DNA of 64,000 nt, taken from NCBI GenBank assembly GCA_965223045.1, contig CBDCVN010000013.1, positions 4,216,001 to 4,280,000 of the forward strand. The letters are read 5' to 3'. Source of the DNA: CBDCVN01 sp965223045 (lineage in GTDB: Bacteria; Deinococcota; Deinococci; Deinococcales; Trueperaceae). The first letter of the stretch is position 1; each line of letters begins with the position of its first letter. The notes below the pieces were generated by a model. The model saw only the letters and a program-made list of their open reading frames with translations. It was not told where the DNA came from and did no database searches. This document shows positions 53,992 through 63,569 of this stretch, one piece after another. The position numbers and the translations under genes are program-made.

Positions 53992-54351
53992 ATGTCTAAT
54001 CAACGTATGCTAAAGCTTTTACAGGGTTATTTGTGGCATCCTCGAGACGAAAACATCAACTTTGCTGACTACCTACCAAAGCAAATGGAGCCGGGTTTGC
54101 ACTTACTCTGGGACGAAATAACACCCCCCTTTAGTTTTTTTGATGATGGTACTTTAAGTGCCACTCAAAAATTTTTTCAATTTACAGTTGTGCATTTGTT
54201 AGAGAGTGCTCATAATAAACCCTTAACAACAGAAGATTCTCCTGAGTCTGAAGCAATTTTGCCTTGGTTAACTGAGGTCTTACAAGAAAAATTAAATACA
54301 ACACCACCCTCTGTAGGCTGGCAAATTTTTGAAGACTTGAGAGAAGTCTAA
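53992..54351 (+). CDS. Hypothetical protein
   Basis: 119 residues read from MSNQRMLKLLQGYLWHPRDE, 10 bases after the TlpA-like stop; a longer frame to 53917 would overlap that gene. No signal peptide or membrane segment. Rich in Leu, Pro and acidic residues (FFDDGTLSATQKFFQF, TEVLQEKLNTTPPSVGWQIF). I do not recognise a family. It is probably cotranscribed with the thioredoxin-like gene. Confidence 0.65.
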   Translation: MSNQRMLKLLQGYLWHPRDENINFADYLPKQMEPGLHLLWDEITPPFSFFDDGTLSATQKFFQFTVVHLLESAHNKPLTTEDSPESEAILPWLTEVLQEKLNTTPPSVGWQIFEDLREV

Positions 54352-54367
54352 TCTAGTGCTAAAAATC

Positions 54368-54913
54368 CTATTCAGTAAAATCAACAACAACTTCCTTAGG
54401 TGAAAGTTCATGCCAAGACTCTGTTGCTGCATCAACAACTAAAGGAGTAGCGGAAGCTAGACTAAAAATTAGACCTGCATTACAAATATCACCTCTCAAA
54501 TCAATCCAATTACTACCGTTATTGTCATCAGTTGCATAAGCAATACAGGCGCTTGCAGTAAGACCACCGAATATTGCTAAGGGGATGGCATCAAGAATAA
54601 TTGAAGCAATATCAGCGTGGTTTTTTACTATTACAACTCTTTCTTGTTTACCATAAACCAATCTAAGATTGTGCGTACCGCTTCGTTTTAAAGTAACTTT
54701 TATAGGGGTTGTACCTATAAACTCACCCTCTAAAAAAACTTTTGCGCCTTCTGGCGTAGAGTTGACCAGAACGTTTTGTGAGGGGCCATGAGCAATAAGT
54801 GCACATGAGTTTAAAGAAGAAACTAATAAAATTAATAAGGAAACAATTAAAAAATTGTATAACCGCCCTATCAAATGCTGCAAGAATCCTAAAACAAAAG
54901 CTACCTTTTTCAT
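54368..54913 (-). CDS. PEGA-domain envelope protein, probable lipoprotein
   Basis: 181 residues from MKKVAFVLGFLQHL (a Met at 54934 is also possible). A hydrophobic signal ends in SSLNSC, a near lipobox, so lipidation is likely. One PEGA domain follows: NVLVNSTPEGAKVFLEGEFI with GTTPIKVTLKRSGTHNL. A hydrophobic C-terminal part (AIPLAIFGGLTASACIAYA) may dip into the membrane. Similar small PEGA lipoproteins occur widely with no known role. Convergent with the preceding small gene, 16 bases apart. Confidence 0.75.
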   Translation of the reverse strand: MKKVAFVLGFLQHLIGRLYNFLIVSLLILLVSSLNSCALIAHGPSQNVLVNSTPEGAKVFLEGEFIGTTPIKVTLKRSGTHNLRLVYGKQERVVIVKNHADIASIILDAIPLAIFGGLTASACIAYATDDNNGSNWIDLRGDICNAGLIFSLASATPLVVDAATESWHELSPKEVVVDFTE

Positions 54914-55139
54914 AACTAATTCCTTTCTAATCACATTGGGTTCCTAGCTCGAACAAGTACTAGTTTTAGTGGGCTTAAGTTCCTATCAAAACCTTTATTT
55001 TCTTTACTCACACTCCATTTTAGGGAAAGTTTAGACAAATCCTTAAATCACTAATTACTCAAATGTTGCTTAAAATTGAGCTGTTTTTGGTAAATTAATG
55101 CCAAATCAAAAGCCCAAAACTTGGGAAACTATTAAATTA

Positions 55140-55246
55140 TGTATATAATCAAATGAGTATATACCAAAGTATGCCTTAGAAATTACGCCACATAATCTCT
55201 AACGCATACTAAACTTCTAAACATTGTTTATAGCCAAGAGCTTATG
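55140..55246. repeat. Duplicated 106-bp unit A with hairpin
   Basis: Shares TGTATATA, ATCAAATGAG, CAAAGTATGC, TTAGAA, ACGCCAC, GCATAC and TAGCCAAGA with unit B in the same order. GTATGCCTTAG (55169-55179) can pair with CTAACGCATAC (55199-55209), one mismatch. Confidence 0.75.
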
Positions 55247-55282
55247 ACTATGTCTCCTATCCTATCTAAACCCTTTAGCGCT

Positions 55283-55388
55283 TGTATATACCATCAAATG
55301 AGCACTCACAAAGTATGCTTTAGAAGTCACGCCACTAAACCCTAAAGCATACAACTTCACAACACTGCTTTTAGCCAAGAAATTGACC
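55283..55388. repeat. Duplicated 106-bp unit B with perfect hairpin
   Basis: GTATGCTTTAG (55313-55323) pairs perfectly with CTAAAGCATAC (55342-55352) over an 18-base loop. The stem is kept in both units though the bases differ, which suggests structure or protein binding is what matters. The unit ends about 200 bases before the regulator's start. Confidence 0.78.
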
Positions 55389-55586
55389 AAAACTTTGATC
55401 TTAACCCTCTAGCACTCTCCCACTTTATACCTTGAGTTGTGACACCTTCGTAACACCCCTGTGACACCCCATGATATTTCTGTACCAAACACGGTTCAAT
55501 AATACCAAGTAAATGAAGAGTACATAAAATCACTTAAGAAACACTAAAACCCCTCAATTCTAAAGGTTTTTTAGTGTAGAGTAATT

Positions 55587-58500
55587 ATGGAAAATTTTGT
55601 CCAGCTGCTAGGAAAACCAATAATTAAGAATAAAGGGCAATGGCTTGAGCCCCCTCATGAAAAAACTTCAGCGTTACTTTATTACCTAGCTTATAAACAA
55701 GATTGGGTGTCTCGAGATGAAATCCTATATTTATTGTGGCCTGATGTTACCGAGGATAGAGCCCGCGCTAATTTACGCTCGTTAATTAGTCGCCTGAGAA
55801 AGAAGTCTTATTACTCAACAGATATTAAGATTGAGACTAAGAGTTTTTGTTGGCAAGTAGATACTGATGTTGCTAAATTTAAGAGTCTAATTCAAGAAAA
55901 GCAGTTTTCCAAAGCTTTTAGGTACTATAAAGGCGACTTACTTGCAGGTTACCAATGTGATAATATACCTGAATACGAACACTGGTTACATGCTGAAAGA
56001 GCTACTATGTTTAAGCAGTGGCAAGATGTTGCTATGCAGTTTGGAAAAATACTAGAGGGCCAACAGAAGTATATAGAAGCTGCAAACGTACTAAAAGACC
56101 TACATGAAAAAGATAAATTTGACGAAAGTGCCTTAAGAAATTACTTACGCATGCTAGATATTGCTGGGGAAAGAGAAAAGCTTTTCCAATACTTTGCAAA
56201 GTATCAAGAAGAAATTCAGCAAGAACTAAAATTGCAACCTGAAAAGGCTACACTTGAGTTAGTCTCGAGCTTAGAAGCACAAACTACTAGATCAAAAGTT
56301 TTGACTGCTCATGAACCTACAATAAGCTCTTCTAAAGACAAATACCTCCCCACACAACTAACTCCTTTTATTGGACGTGAAGTGGATCTTTTTGAACTTA
56401 GAGCTAAATTATTGCAGCCTAACTGTCGCTTATTAAGTCTTGTTTCAGCAGGTGGCATGGGCAAAACACGTTTAGCTATAGAAGTTGCAAGGTCCTTAGT
56501 TGATGATTTTCAAGATGGTGTGTTTTTCGTTTCTTTTGCAGCAGTAGATTCCCCAAATCAAATGATTTACACCATAGCAAGTGCTCTCAATTACACCTTT
56601 CTTGAACAAAGTGATCAAAAATCTGAGCTTTGTAATTTCCTTCAGGATAAGGAAATACTGCTTGTACTAGATAATCTAGAACATCTTCTTGAGGGAGTTG
56701 TTAATATTAACGATTTATTGCTTAAAACAAAGGGGCTAAAAATCTTAACCACATCTAGAGAGTCACTTAATCTTCGTGCAGAAAACCAGTATTTACTTGA
56801 AGGATTAACTCTTTTAGAAGAGAAAAAAAATTTTAGAGAGTGTGATGCCTATAAGTTTTTCCTAGATCGTGCTCGAGCCCAAAATAATAACTTCATAGCA
56901 AGTAACACTCAAGCCAGACAAATCATTTATATCTGTAATTTTCTTGGAGGAATACCTTTAGCAATTGAACTAACAGCAAGCTGGTTACGAAGTCTAACCT
57001 TGGATGAAGTCACCACTGAATTAAAGTCAGACCTTATGCTTTTTGAATCACCTTTACGTGATATACCTACTAGGCATAAGAGTATGCAAAGGGTTTTTGA
57101 TTACTCTTGGCAACTTTTAACAGAAGCGGAGCAGCATGCCTTAATTGACCTAACTGTTTTTTCTGGAGGGTTTAGCAGACAAGCAGCTAATGAAATTACA
57201 GGTGTTACACTTCCTATGTTGCAATCACTTGTCAACAAATCTTTCATTAAATTAACTTTAAATAATCGCTATGAGCAACATCCTCTCATGCTCCAACTTT
57301 GTCGTGCACAGGTCCCAAACAAGGATTTGGATTACAATGCTTGTATAGAAAAACATGCACGTTACTATTGCATTTTCTTACATAAAAAAAATATGCTTCT
57401 TACAGCTGATGTTGAGAATAAAGAATTTGTTGACATTGCTAAAGAAATAGCAGTGGAACTAGAAAATATCCGTAGTGCTTGGGAATATGCAGCTAAACAT
57501 AAAAGGGAAGATTTATTAGAAAAAGGTTTACTAGGTTTAAAGTGGTTTTTACATAATCAGATGCTTATTGATGAAGGTAAAGAAATGATGCAGAGTGCTG
57601 CACTTAAACTAGACAAGAACTCCCTGCTCAAAAGTCAGTTGCTTCGTGCTTGTGGTTCTTTTGCTGTAAACCAAGGTAAATGTGAGACGTCTTTTGCGCC
57701 TTTAGTTGAAGCAATTGAGATCGCTAGAAGTCACCAAGATAAACATAGTCTAGCTCTTACATTGAGTGATTATGCATTAGCCAAGCAAGCACTTGGGCTA
57801 TATGATGAACAAGAAGTAGCATCATGTTACACTGAAGCACTACAACTCTATAAAGATGTAAATGATTTTGATGGCATTGCAATGATGCTTACAAAATTAG
57901 CTAGTTTTGTTCTAAAAGAAGAAGCTGAGTCCATGTACTTTGAAGCAATCTCTATTTGTAAAAAGCATGATCTTAAACGTACCCTAGCAATAGCTTATGG
58001 GAATTTTGCCTTTGAATACTTATTGCGATGTAGAGCTGATCAAGAGCATGCTCTTAACTATATTGATAGAGCAATCTCTATAGCAGTAGAGTTAAATGAT
58101 ACCTATTTGCAAAGTGATGCCATTTTATTTGCTATAGAAATATGTATTCAGCAACGCAATCTTGAGCAGGCTCAATGGTGGCTTATGAGGTATCAAGAGT
58201 TATTTAATAAATCAAGTACAAATAAACGCTTTCGAAGAGAGTTAGGCTTTTATAGCACTCGTATTAATTACTTTAAGCACAGTTATGACGAGACTCTAAT
58301 TTCTGCACAAAAAGCATTAAAGTATTTGAGTACTAATCAAAAAGATGGAACCATGATAAGATGCTATGTTGGATTTACTAATTATGCTAAGGGTAACTAC
58401 TCTAGTTCAGAAGAAACAATGTTACAATGCATTAAAACATTTGAACCACTATCAAAACGTGGAACTTACCGGCGTTCCTTGCATCTTGCACATTGTTATA

Positions 58501-58622
58501 GTTGTCTTTTGAAATTATTGAATAATAAGGGTGACTCTATAAAGGCAAGTTTATACCAAAAGAAATTAGATGAGCTTATGGTGTACACTGAAATACACAA
58601 AAGCTTAATTAATCTTCACTGA
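55587..58622 (+). CDS. BTAD-type transcriptional regulator with NB-ARC ATPase and TPR (AfsR/SARP-like)
   Basis: 1011 residues. N-terminal winged helix (KTSALLYYLAYKQDWVSRDE, RANLRSLISRLRKK), then BTAD (YEHWLHAERATMFKQWQ, ALRNYLRMLDIAGEREKL), to ~235. NB-ARC: FIGREVDLFELRAKL, Walker A SAGGMGKTR, Walker B EILLVLDNLEH, sensor LKILTTSRE. Then a winged helix (DYSWQLLTEAEQHALIDLTV) and C-terminal TPR helices to the end. Family knowledge: such proteins oligomerise on ATP and ligand binding and activate genes. Targets unknown; it ends 8 bases from the sugar ABC operon on the opposite strand. Confidence 0.9.
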   Translation: MENFVQLLGKPIIKNKGQWLEPPHEKTSALLYYLAYKQDWVSRDEILYLLWPDVTEDRARANLRSLISRLRKKSYYSTDIKIETKSFCWQVDTDVAKFKSLIQEKQFSKAFRYYKGDLLAGYQCDNIPEYEHWLHAERATMFKQWQDVAMQFGKILEGQQKYIEAANVLKDLHEKDKFDESALRNYLRMLDIAGEREKLFQYFAKYQEEIQQELKLQPEKATLELVSSLEAQTTRSKVLTAHEPTISSSKDKYLPTQLTPFIGREVDLFELRAKLLQPNCRLLSLVSAGGMGKTRLAIEVARSLVDDFQDGVFFVSFAAVDSPNQMIYTIASALNYTFLEQSDQKSELCNFLQDKEILLVLDNLEHLLEGVVNINDLLLKTKGLKILTTSRESLNLRAENQYLLEGLTLLEEKKNFRECDAYKFFLDRARAQNNNFIASNTQARQIIYICNFLGGIPLAIELTASWLRSLTLDEVTTELKSDLMLFESPLRDIPTRHKSMQRVFDYSWQLLTEAEQHALIDLTVFSGGFSRQAANEITGVTLPMLQSLVNKSFIKLTLNNRYEQHPLMLQLCRAQVPNKDLDYNACIEKHARYYCIFLHKKNMLLTADVENKEFVDIAKEIAVELENIRSAWEYAAKHKREDLLEKGLLGLKWFLHNQMLIDEGKEMMQSAALKLDKNSLLKSQLLRACGSFAVNQGKCETSFAPLVEAIEIARSHQDKHSLALTLSDYALAKQALGLYDEQEVASCYTEALQLYKDVNDFDGIAMMLTKLASFVLKEEAESMYFEAISICKKHDLKRTLAIAYGNFAFEYLLRCRADQEHALNYIDRAISIAVELNDTYLQSDAILFAIEICIQQRNLEQAQWWLMRYQELFNKSSTNKRFRRELGFYSTRINYFKHSYDETLISAQKALKYLSTNQKDGTMIRCYVGFTNYAKGNYSSSEETMLQCIKTFEPLSKRGTYRRSLHLAHCYSCLLKLLNNKGDSIKASLYQKKLDELMVYTEIHKSLINLH

Positions 58623-58629
58623 GAGTGGT

Positions 58630-59508
58630 TCAATTAAATCCTGTGGTCGAAATACCTTGAACAAGATAACGTTGAAAGAAAACAAAGATGATGAAAACTG
58701 GTACAAGTGATAGGCTGGCCATTGCAAAAATGGCTCCCCAATCTGTTGCTGCGGCAGGATCAGCATATGTACGTAGGGCTAAAGACACAGTATATAGTTT
58801 AGGATTATTCAAATAGATCAGAGGCATAAGAAAATCTTCCCATGTCCAGTAGAAAGAGAAAATTGTAGCAGTAATAAGTGCAGGCTTTAGCTGAGGAAGA
58901 ATAATCCTAAAAAAGACGCCAACTTTTGAGCAGCCATCGATTTTAGCAGCGTCATCTAGATCAACTGGAATACTCCTAATGAACTGTACAATCATAAAGA
59001 TGAAAAAAGCCTGTCCTCCTAGCTTTGGTAAAAGAAGAGGATAGAAAGTGTTTTGCCAACCAAGCTTCTGAAAAACTATGTACTGTGGAATAATCTGTAC
59101 TTGAATAGGTAGCATAAGAGTCAAGAGCATGACTGCAAACCAGAAACGCTTACCAACGAAGTTCACTCGAGCAAAGCCATAAGCCACAATAGTAGATGCT
59201 GTAACAGCAAAAAGTGTTCCAAAACCAGCATAAATAAAAGAGTTTTTATAAAAAGTTGTGAAAGTTATGCCACCGAATCCTTCCCAACCATTTAGGTAGT
59301 TTTGCCAATAAAGTTTTTGTGGGATAAGAGAATTAATGTTTGTCCAAATATCAGATGGTTCCTTAAGAGAGCTTGCAAATAACCATAAAATAGGATAAAG
59401 CATAACAAAGGCTAGAATGCTAACACCAAGATGATAAATAAGAGAGGTACGTAGATTACGGTTGCACGTGGGCTTTTTGTGCGCCTCTAGATTTTCACTA
59501 TCCTTCAT
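58630..59508 (-). CDS. Carbohydrate ABC transporter permease (MalG/UgpE-like)
   Basis: 292 residues with six membrane helices. The ATPase-docking loop reads VDLDDAAKIDGCSKVGVFFRI followed by ILPQLKPAL, the EAA motif of MalG-type permeases. It is the last gene of the SBP-permease-permease operon, 31 bases after the second. The ATPase that drives import is missing; such systems often share a common MsiK/MalK-like ATPase encoded elsewhere. Confidence 0.93.
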   Translation of the reverse strand: MKDSENLEAHKKPTCNRNLRTSLIYHLGVSILAFVMLYPILWLFASSLKEPSDIWTNINSLIPQKLYWQNYLNGWEGFGGITFTTFYKNSFIYAGFGTLFAVTASTIVAYGFARVNFVGKRFWFAVMLLTLMLPIQVQIIPQYIVFQKLGWQNTFYPLLLPKLGGQAFFIFMIVQFIRSIPVDLDDAAKIDGCSKVGVFFRIILPQLKPALITATIFSFYWTWEDFLMPLIYLNNPKLYTVSLALRTYADPAAATDWGAIFAMASLSLVPVFIIFVFFQRYLVQGISTTGFN

Positions 59509-59539
59509 TATGTTATTTAGGTTTTTACCTACTTTAACC

Positions 59540-60430
59540 CTATTCTGAAAAGTAAAAAACCCATCTGTTTGATGTTAAGAAAATAAAGGTGGTTATTATA
59601 GCAACTGCAATTAAAAGAACCATTGCCATAGCAGCAGCGTAGCCCATTTCAAAAGTTTCAAAGGCACGATTATAAACATACAGGGTATAAAAGAGGGTAG
59701 TATCTAAAGGTCTTCCCTCTGTAATGATAAAGGCTTGGGTAAACACCAAGAAACCACTAATGGTTTGCATAATCAAATTAAAAAGGATGATTGGCGTTAG
59801 CAGTGGCAATGTGATTTTGATAAATTTAGTTACGAAGCCAGCACCATCAATAGCTGCCACATCATAGTAATCTTTTGGTATTTGCTTTAAACCTGCTAAG
59901 AAAATGAGCATAGGTGAACCAAATTGCCAGACGGCTAAGATAATAAGAGTCCAAATAGCAAACCTCGGATCACCAAGCCAAGCAATTTCGGCTCTAAAGA
60001 TGGTATTAATAATACCCTCAGTACCAAAAACCTCACGCCACATAACAGCAACAGCAACACTACCCCCAACAATGGATGGAGCGTAATAGGCAGCGCGGTA
60101 GAAATAAACACCCTTATGGGTTGTATTAAGAAGCATAGCCACAAAAAGCGCAAAGATTAGATTTAAAGGAACGACAGAAACGACGTATTGAAAAGTTGCT
60201 TTTACAGAATTCCAGTAACGGAAATCCCCATTGAACATACGATCAAAATTCTCTAAACCAATAAATTTCCAACTACTTGAAAGATCATAATCAGTAAAGG
60301 CTAAAAGGAGCGAGGTAACCATGGGAACAAGGGTAAAAAGCAAGAAAATAATGAGCCAAGGAGAGATAAACAAATAGCCAATAAAATTTTCATTGTTTAC
60401 TTTTCTTTGTTTATGCCTTGCTAATACCAT
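59540..60430 (-). CDS. Carbohydrate ABC transporter permease (MalF/UgpA-like)
   Basis: 296 residues, six membrane helices (start IGYLFISPWLIIFLLF). EAA loop: DYYDVAAIDGAGFVTKFIKI then TLPLLTPII. The start ATG (60430-60428) lies in the last of four 20-bp tandem repeats, each holding AAGG and ATG, so earlier ATGs open tiny frames that stop after nine codons. It pairs with the MalG-like protein downstream. Confidence 0.93.
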   Translation of the reverse strand: MVLARHKQRKVNNENFIGYLFISPWLIIFLLFTLVPMVTSLLLAFTDYDLSSSWKFIGLENFDRMFNGDFRYWNSVKATFQYVVSVVPLNLIFALFVAMLLNTTHKGVYFYRAAYYAPSIVGGSVAVAVMWREVFGTEGIINTIFRAEIAWLGDPRFAIWTLIILAVWQFGSPMLIFLAGLKQIPKDYYDVAAIDGAGFVTKFIKITLPLLTPIILFNLIMQTISGFLVFTQAFIITEGRPLDTTLFYTLYVYNRAFETFEMGYAAAMAMVLLIAVAIITTFIFLTSNRWVFYFSE

Positions 60431-60490
60431 TTATGCCTTGCTAATACCATTTATGCCTTGCTAATACCATTTATGCCTTGTTAACGCCAT
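60411..60490 (-). repeat. Four 20-bp tandem repeats that include the permease start codon
   Basis: Units at 60411-60430, 60431-60450 and 60451-60470 are exact; 60471-60490 differs at three positions. On the minus strand each unit carries ATG-GTA-TTA-GCA-AGG-CAT-AA, so the AAGG of one unit is the ribosome site of the next ATG. The three upstream ATGs each encode nine codons (MVLARHKWY or MALTRHKWY) before TAG, overlapping the next start. Confidence 0.92.
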
Positions 60491-60591
60491 CTTTGGATAT
60501 CCAATCTCAACAGGGTTTTAGGGATTTGAAAACACATTCAAGCTTCTTCCCTGAAGGTTTTCCCAAGCACTATTGACCTAGAATGCTAAAT

Positions 60592-61866
60592 TTATTGATT
60601 TTTGGCAAGAATTCTACTAGCTTCACGACGCAGCACTTCTACAGCACGCTCAGGTGATATTTGTCCATAGAAAACTTGGTCAATTATTATAGGATCATAA
60701 ACATTATAAACAATGTCAGAATGCCCTACTGGATCTGGTGGGCGAATAGGGCTGCTATCTACTTCCACTCTTGATAGAAAGTCAAACATTTCAACTTGAG
60801 TAGCTGTTAGTTTAGGGGCTAAGTGCTCTCTAACTGCACCAGCTATGGGTACTCCACGCTCTGCTAAAAGAATATCATTAGCCTCTAAGGAATTGGTAAA
60901 GAAGTTGATAAATTCAACTGCCAGCTCTGGATTTTTAGAATCTTTAGTAATAGAGAAGAACATTGAGGGCTTAATGTAGTTCTGTGATGCACCACCTTCT
61001 AACCTAGGCAAGTGCCACATCTTAAAGGTGCGATTTTCACCAGCAGCATTTCCTACAGCGACAATCTGATTACTCCAGAACATATCCATAGCAGAACGCT
61101 TTGACACTATAGGTAGAGCCTCAATACCCTGCCCAAAAAATTCAGCTATTTCTTCAGCTCGAGTAGGTGCAGCTCCAGCAGCGATAAGCCTCTGAATCAT
61201 CTTAAGATAAGCAACAAAGATTTCATCATTTTGGTAACCTAGTGTTGCACCATCATCAGAGTAAGACCACTCACCTTGACCTAGGTAAAGTGACTTCCAC
61301 ATTTTGTCATTGTAAAGCCCCGGACCAATTGCCCATACACCTAACGTCTCATGAAGCTTCATGGCAATTTCTTCAAACTCAGTCCAAGTCCAATCAGGCG
61401 AAGGTAAGTCTATCCCAGCCTTTTCAAAAGCATCAACATCAAGTGTGATAGTAAGTGAGTTATTACCTAGATTGATACCATAAAGCTTACCATCAACTAT
61501 GCCACCTGCTAGAACTGCTTCACTGATGGTTGATGTATCTATGGTGGTGCCCACATAATCATCTAGAGGGACGACTAAATCTCTTGATGCCCACTCCTGA
61601 AGAAAAGCGTAGTCTTGTTGCATAATATCAGGCAGATTATCTCCTGCAGCTTGGACTGCCATTTTTGTCCAGTGGTCCCCCCAGCTTGATGGTTCAAAAA
61701 TAATGTCAACATCAGGATGATCAGCTTCAAACATCTCAATTACCTGAATTGTACGATCATGACGACTTTGTGAACCCCACCATGCAATGCGTAGTTCTGT
61801 TTTCTGGGCAAAGCCTATAGGTAAAAAGAGTAGAATAACTAAAATAAGTAAACTAAATTGTTTCAT
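60592..61866 (-). CDS. Carbohydrate ABC transporter substrate-binding protein
   Basis: 424 residues from MKQFSLLILV; AAGGAAGGAT at 61871-61880 decides this start over an upstream ATG at 61896. Signal peptide ends IGFAQ. The body is a family-1 sugar-binding protein: ELRIAWWGSQSRHDRTI, VIEMFEADHPDVDIIFEPSS, DIMQQDYAFLQEWASRDLVV and PLDDYVG, later FINFFTNSLEANDILLAERG. It delivers a sugar or glycerol-phosphate-like solute to the two permeases. Exact ligand unknown. Confidence 0.92.
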   Translation of the reverse strand: MKQFSLLILVILLFLPIGFAQKTELRIAWWGSQSRHDRTIQVIEMFEADHPDVDIIFEPSSWGDHWTKMAVQAAGDNLPDIMQQDYAFLQEWASRDLVVPLDDYVGTTIDTSTISEAVLAGGIVDGKLYGINLGNNSLTITLDVDAFEKAGIDLPSPDWTWTEFEEIAMKLHETLGVWAIGPGLYNDKMWKSLYLGQGEWSYSDDGATLGYQNDEIFVAYLKMIQRLIAAGAAPTRAEEIAEFFGQGIEALPIVSKRSAMDMFWSNQIVAVGNAAGENRTFKMWHLPRLEGGASQNYIKPSMFFSITKDSKNPELAVEFINFFTNSLEANDILLAERGVPIAGAVREHLAPKLTATQVEMFDFLSRVEVDSSPIRPPDPVGHSDIVYNVYDPIIIDQVFYGQISPERAVEVLRREASRILAKNQ

Positions 61867-62309
61867 CAAAATCCTTCCTTGAATTAATATGAGCAAAATG
61901 TATTAATTCTGGATTTTTTGAAAGACTCAGGGAATAAGGTAAATAGATTTGAAAACTATTTTGAGTACAATCAATATTGATTTTGCATCTGAAATATAAA
62001 ACCCTTAGCTTTAATAAAGATACCATCATATTTACATAAAATCCAATTTTGTGTCTTTACCCTAACTTTAAAAACTCAGCAACACATGCTTTATAGCTTT
62101 TATTTCCTTGAATAGATTTCATCCTCGATAAGATTTATAGATTTACACAGTCAATAATGCTCATCAATACTCTTGTCGCCCTTTGGTACAAAAATGCAAG
62201 TATATAATAAATAACTTGTACTGCTTGTTTTTTCTCTGAAAATTGGTATAATTAGTCTAATAAGTTAATACTACCAATACAGCTACTACTGCAAGAGTCG
62301 AGATAGTTA
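61867..62309. other. Intergenic region between divergent operons
   Basis: Promoters for the ABC operon (minus) and tgt (plus) must lie here. Only the tgt promoter is convincing. No inverted repeat typical of a LacI-type sugar operator is evident. The region is very AT-rich. Confidence 0.5.
62225..62252 (+). promoter_or_regulatory. Probable promoter of tgt
   Basis: TTGTTT (62225-62230), 16 bp, TATAAT (62247-62252). It lies 57 bases before the ATG at 62310. Confidence 0.55.
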
Positions 62310-63569
62310 ATGAAAAAGAAAAGTTTTTCTTTTAGGATTGCAAAAGAACTTAATAAGGCTAGGCTAGGGCTGTTAACTACACCTCATGGTGTCATTGAAA
62401 CTCCAGCCTTTGTAAGCGTGGGTACACAAGCTACAGTTAAAAGTGTTACTCCCGAAGAGATTATATCGACAGGCACACAGGTAATATTTGCTAATACCTA
62501 TCATTTATATTTAAGGCCTGGTGCTGATCTGATAGCAAAGTTTGGTGGTTTGCACAGATTCATGCATTGGGATAAGCCTATTATGACTGATTCAGGTGGG
62601 TTTCAAGTATTTTCATTAGGTGCAAGTATTGAACATGGTGTGGGTAAAATTGCTAACATCTTTCCTGCTGAAGAGGGTGGTGTTATTGCTCAAGAACGAC
62701 AATTTAAGAGCGGTAAACCTTTAGTAAAAGTTACAGAAGAAGGAGTTAACTTTAAAAGCCATATTGATGGTAGCATGCACAACTTTACACCTGAAGTTTC
62801 TATAGATGTGCAGCGTAAGCTTGGTGCAGACATGATGTTGGCATTTGATGAATGCACCTCTCCTTTACATGATGAAACTTATACTTATAAAAGTGCTGAG
62901 CGTACACACCGTTGGGCAAAACGCTGTCTTAATAGATTTAAAGAAACCAACCCAGAACATAATTATTCGCAAATGCTTTATGGCATTGTGCAAGGGGGAG
63001 CATTTAAAGATTTACGTACTCATAGTTCACAAACGATTGCCCAAATGGATTTTGATGGTATAGCCATTGGAGGTAATCTGGGGAAAAGCAAAGCAGACAT
63101 GCACAAAGTAATTAACTGGACTGTTGCTGAGTTACCTAGAGATAAACCTAGACATTTACTGGGCATAGGTGATGTTGAGGATGTATTTGCAGCAGTAGAA
63201 CTTGGTTGTGATACCTTTGATTGCGTGAGCCCTACCCGTAACGCTCGTAATGGTGGCATACTTAAACACTTTGATGATGAGGGTAAACCCCTAAGTAAAT
63301 TTCGTCTAAATATTAGAAATGCTAAATTTTTTGATGACAAACGCCCACTTGATAGCGAATGTGATTGCTATACTTGCCAACACTATTCAAGAGCCTATAT
63401 TAGGCATTTATTTAAAGCTGAAGAAATCTTAGCGCAAAGGCTTGCTACCATCCACAATTTACGTTTCATGTCAAGGCTTTGTGAAGAAATAAGAGCTAGC
63501 ATAAAAGAAGATACTTTTAGGCAGCTTAAACAAGCTTGGCTAGGCCCTGAGAAATATAGCTATCCATAA
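62310..63569 (+). CDS. tgt: Queuine tRNA-ribosyltransferase
   Basis: 419 residues. It exchanges guanine 34 of certain tRNAs for a queuosine precursor. Active site DSGGFQVFSLG (catalytic Asp) and FDCVSPTRNARNGG (nucleophilic Asp). Zn ligands are CDCYTCQHY plus a His further on. GIVQGG is also typical (LYGIVQGGAFKDLR). Slightly longer than E. coli Tgt (375), with an insertion in the middle around GGVIAQERQFKSGK. It stands alone on the plus strand. Confidence 0.95.
   Translation: MKKKSFSFRIAKELNKARLGLLTTPHGVIETPAFVSVGTQATVKSVTPEEIISTGTQVIFANTYHLYLRPGADLIAKFGGLHRFMHWDKPIMTDSGGFQVFSLGASIEHGVGKIANIFPAEEGGVIAQERQFKSGKPLVKVTEEGVNFKSHIDGSMHNFTPEVSIDVQRKLGADMMLAFDECTSPLHDETYTYKSAERTHRWAKRCLNRFKETNPEHNYSQMLYGIVQGGAFKDLRTHSSQTIAQMDFDGIAIGGNLGKSKADMHKVINWTVAELPRDKPRHLLGIGDVEDVFAAVELGCDTFDCVSPTRNARNGGILKHFDDEGKPLSKFRLNIRNAKFFDDKRPLDSECDCYTCQHYSRAYIRHLFKAEEILAQRLATIHNLRFMSRLCEEIRASIKEDTFRQLKQAWLGPEKYSYP

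Larger units (their letters stand above)
54935..55586. other. Long regulatory-looking intergenic region with a duplicated unit
   Basis: 652 bases between divergent genes. A unit of about 106 bp occurs twice (55140-55246 and 55283-55388), each with an internal hairpin. The rest shows no gene. This is the leader of the BTAD-NB-ARC-TPR regulator, so I suspect control elements. Confidence 0.6.
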
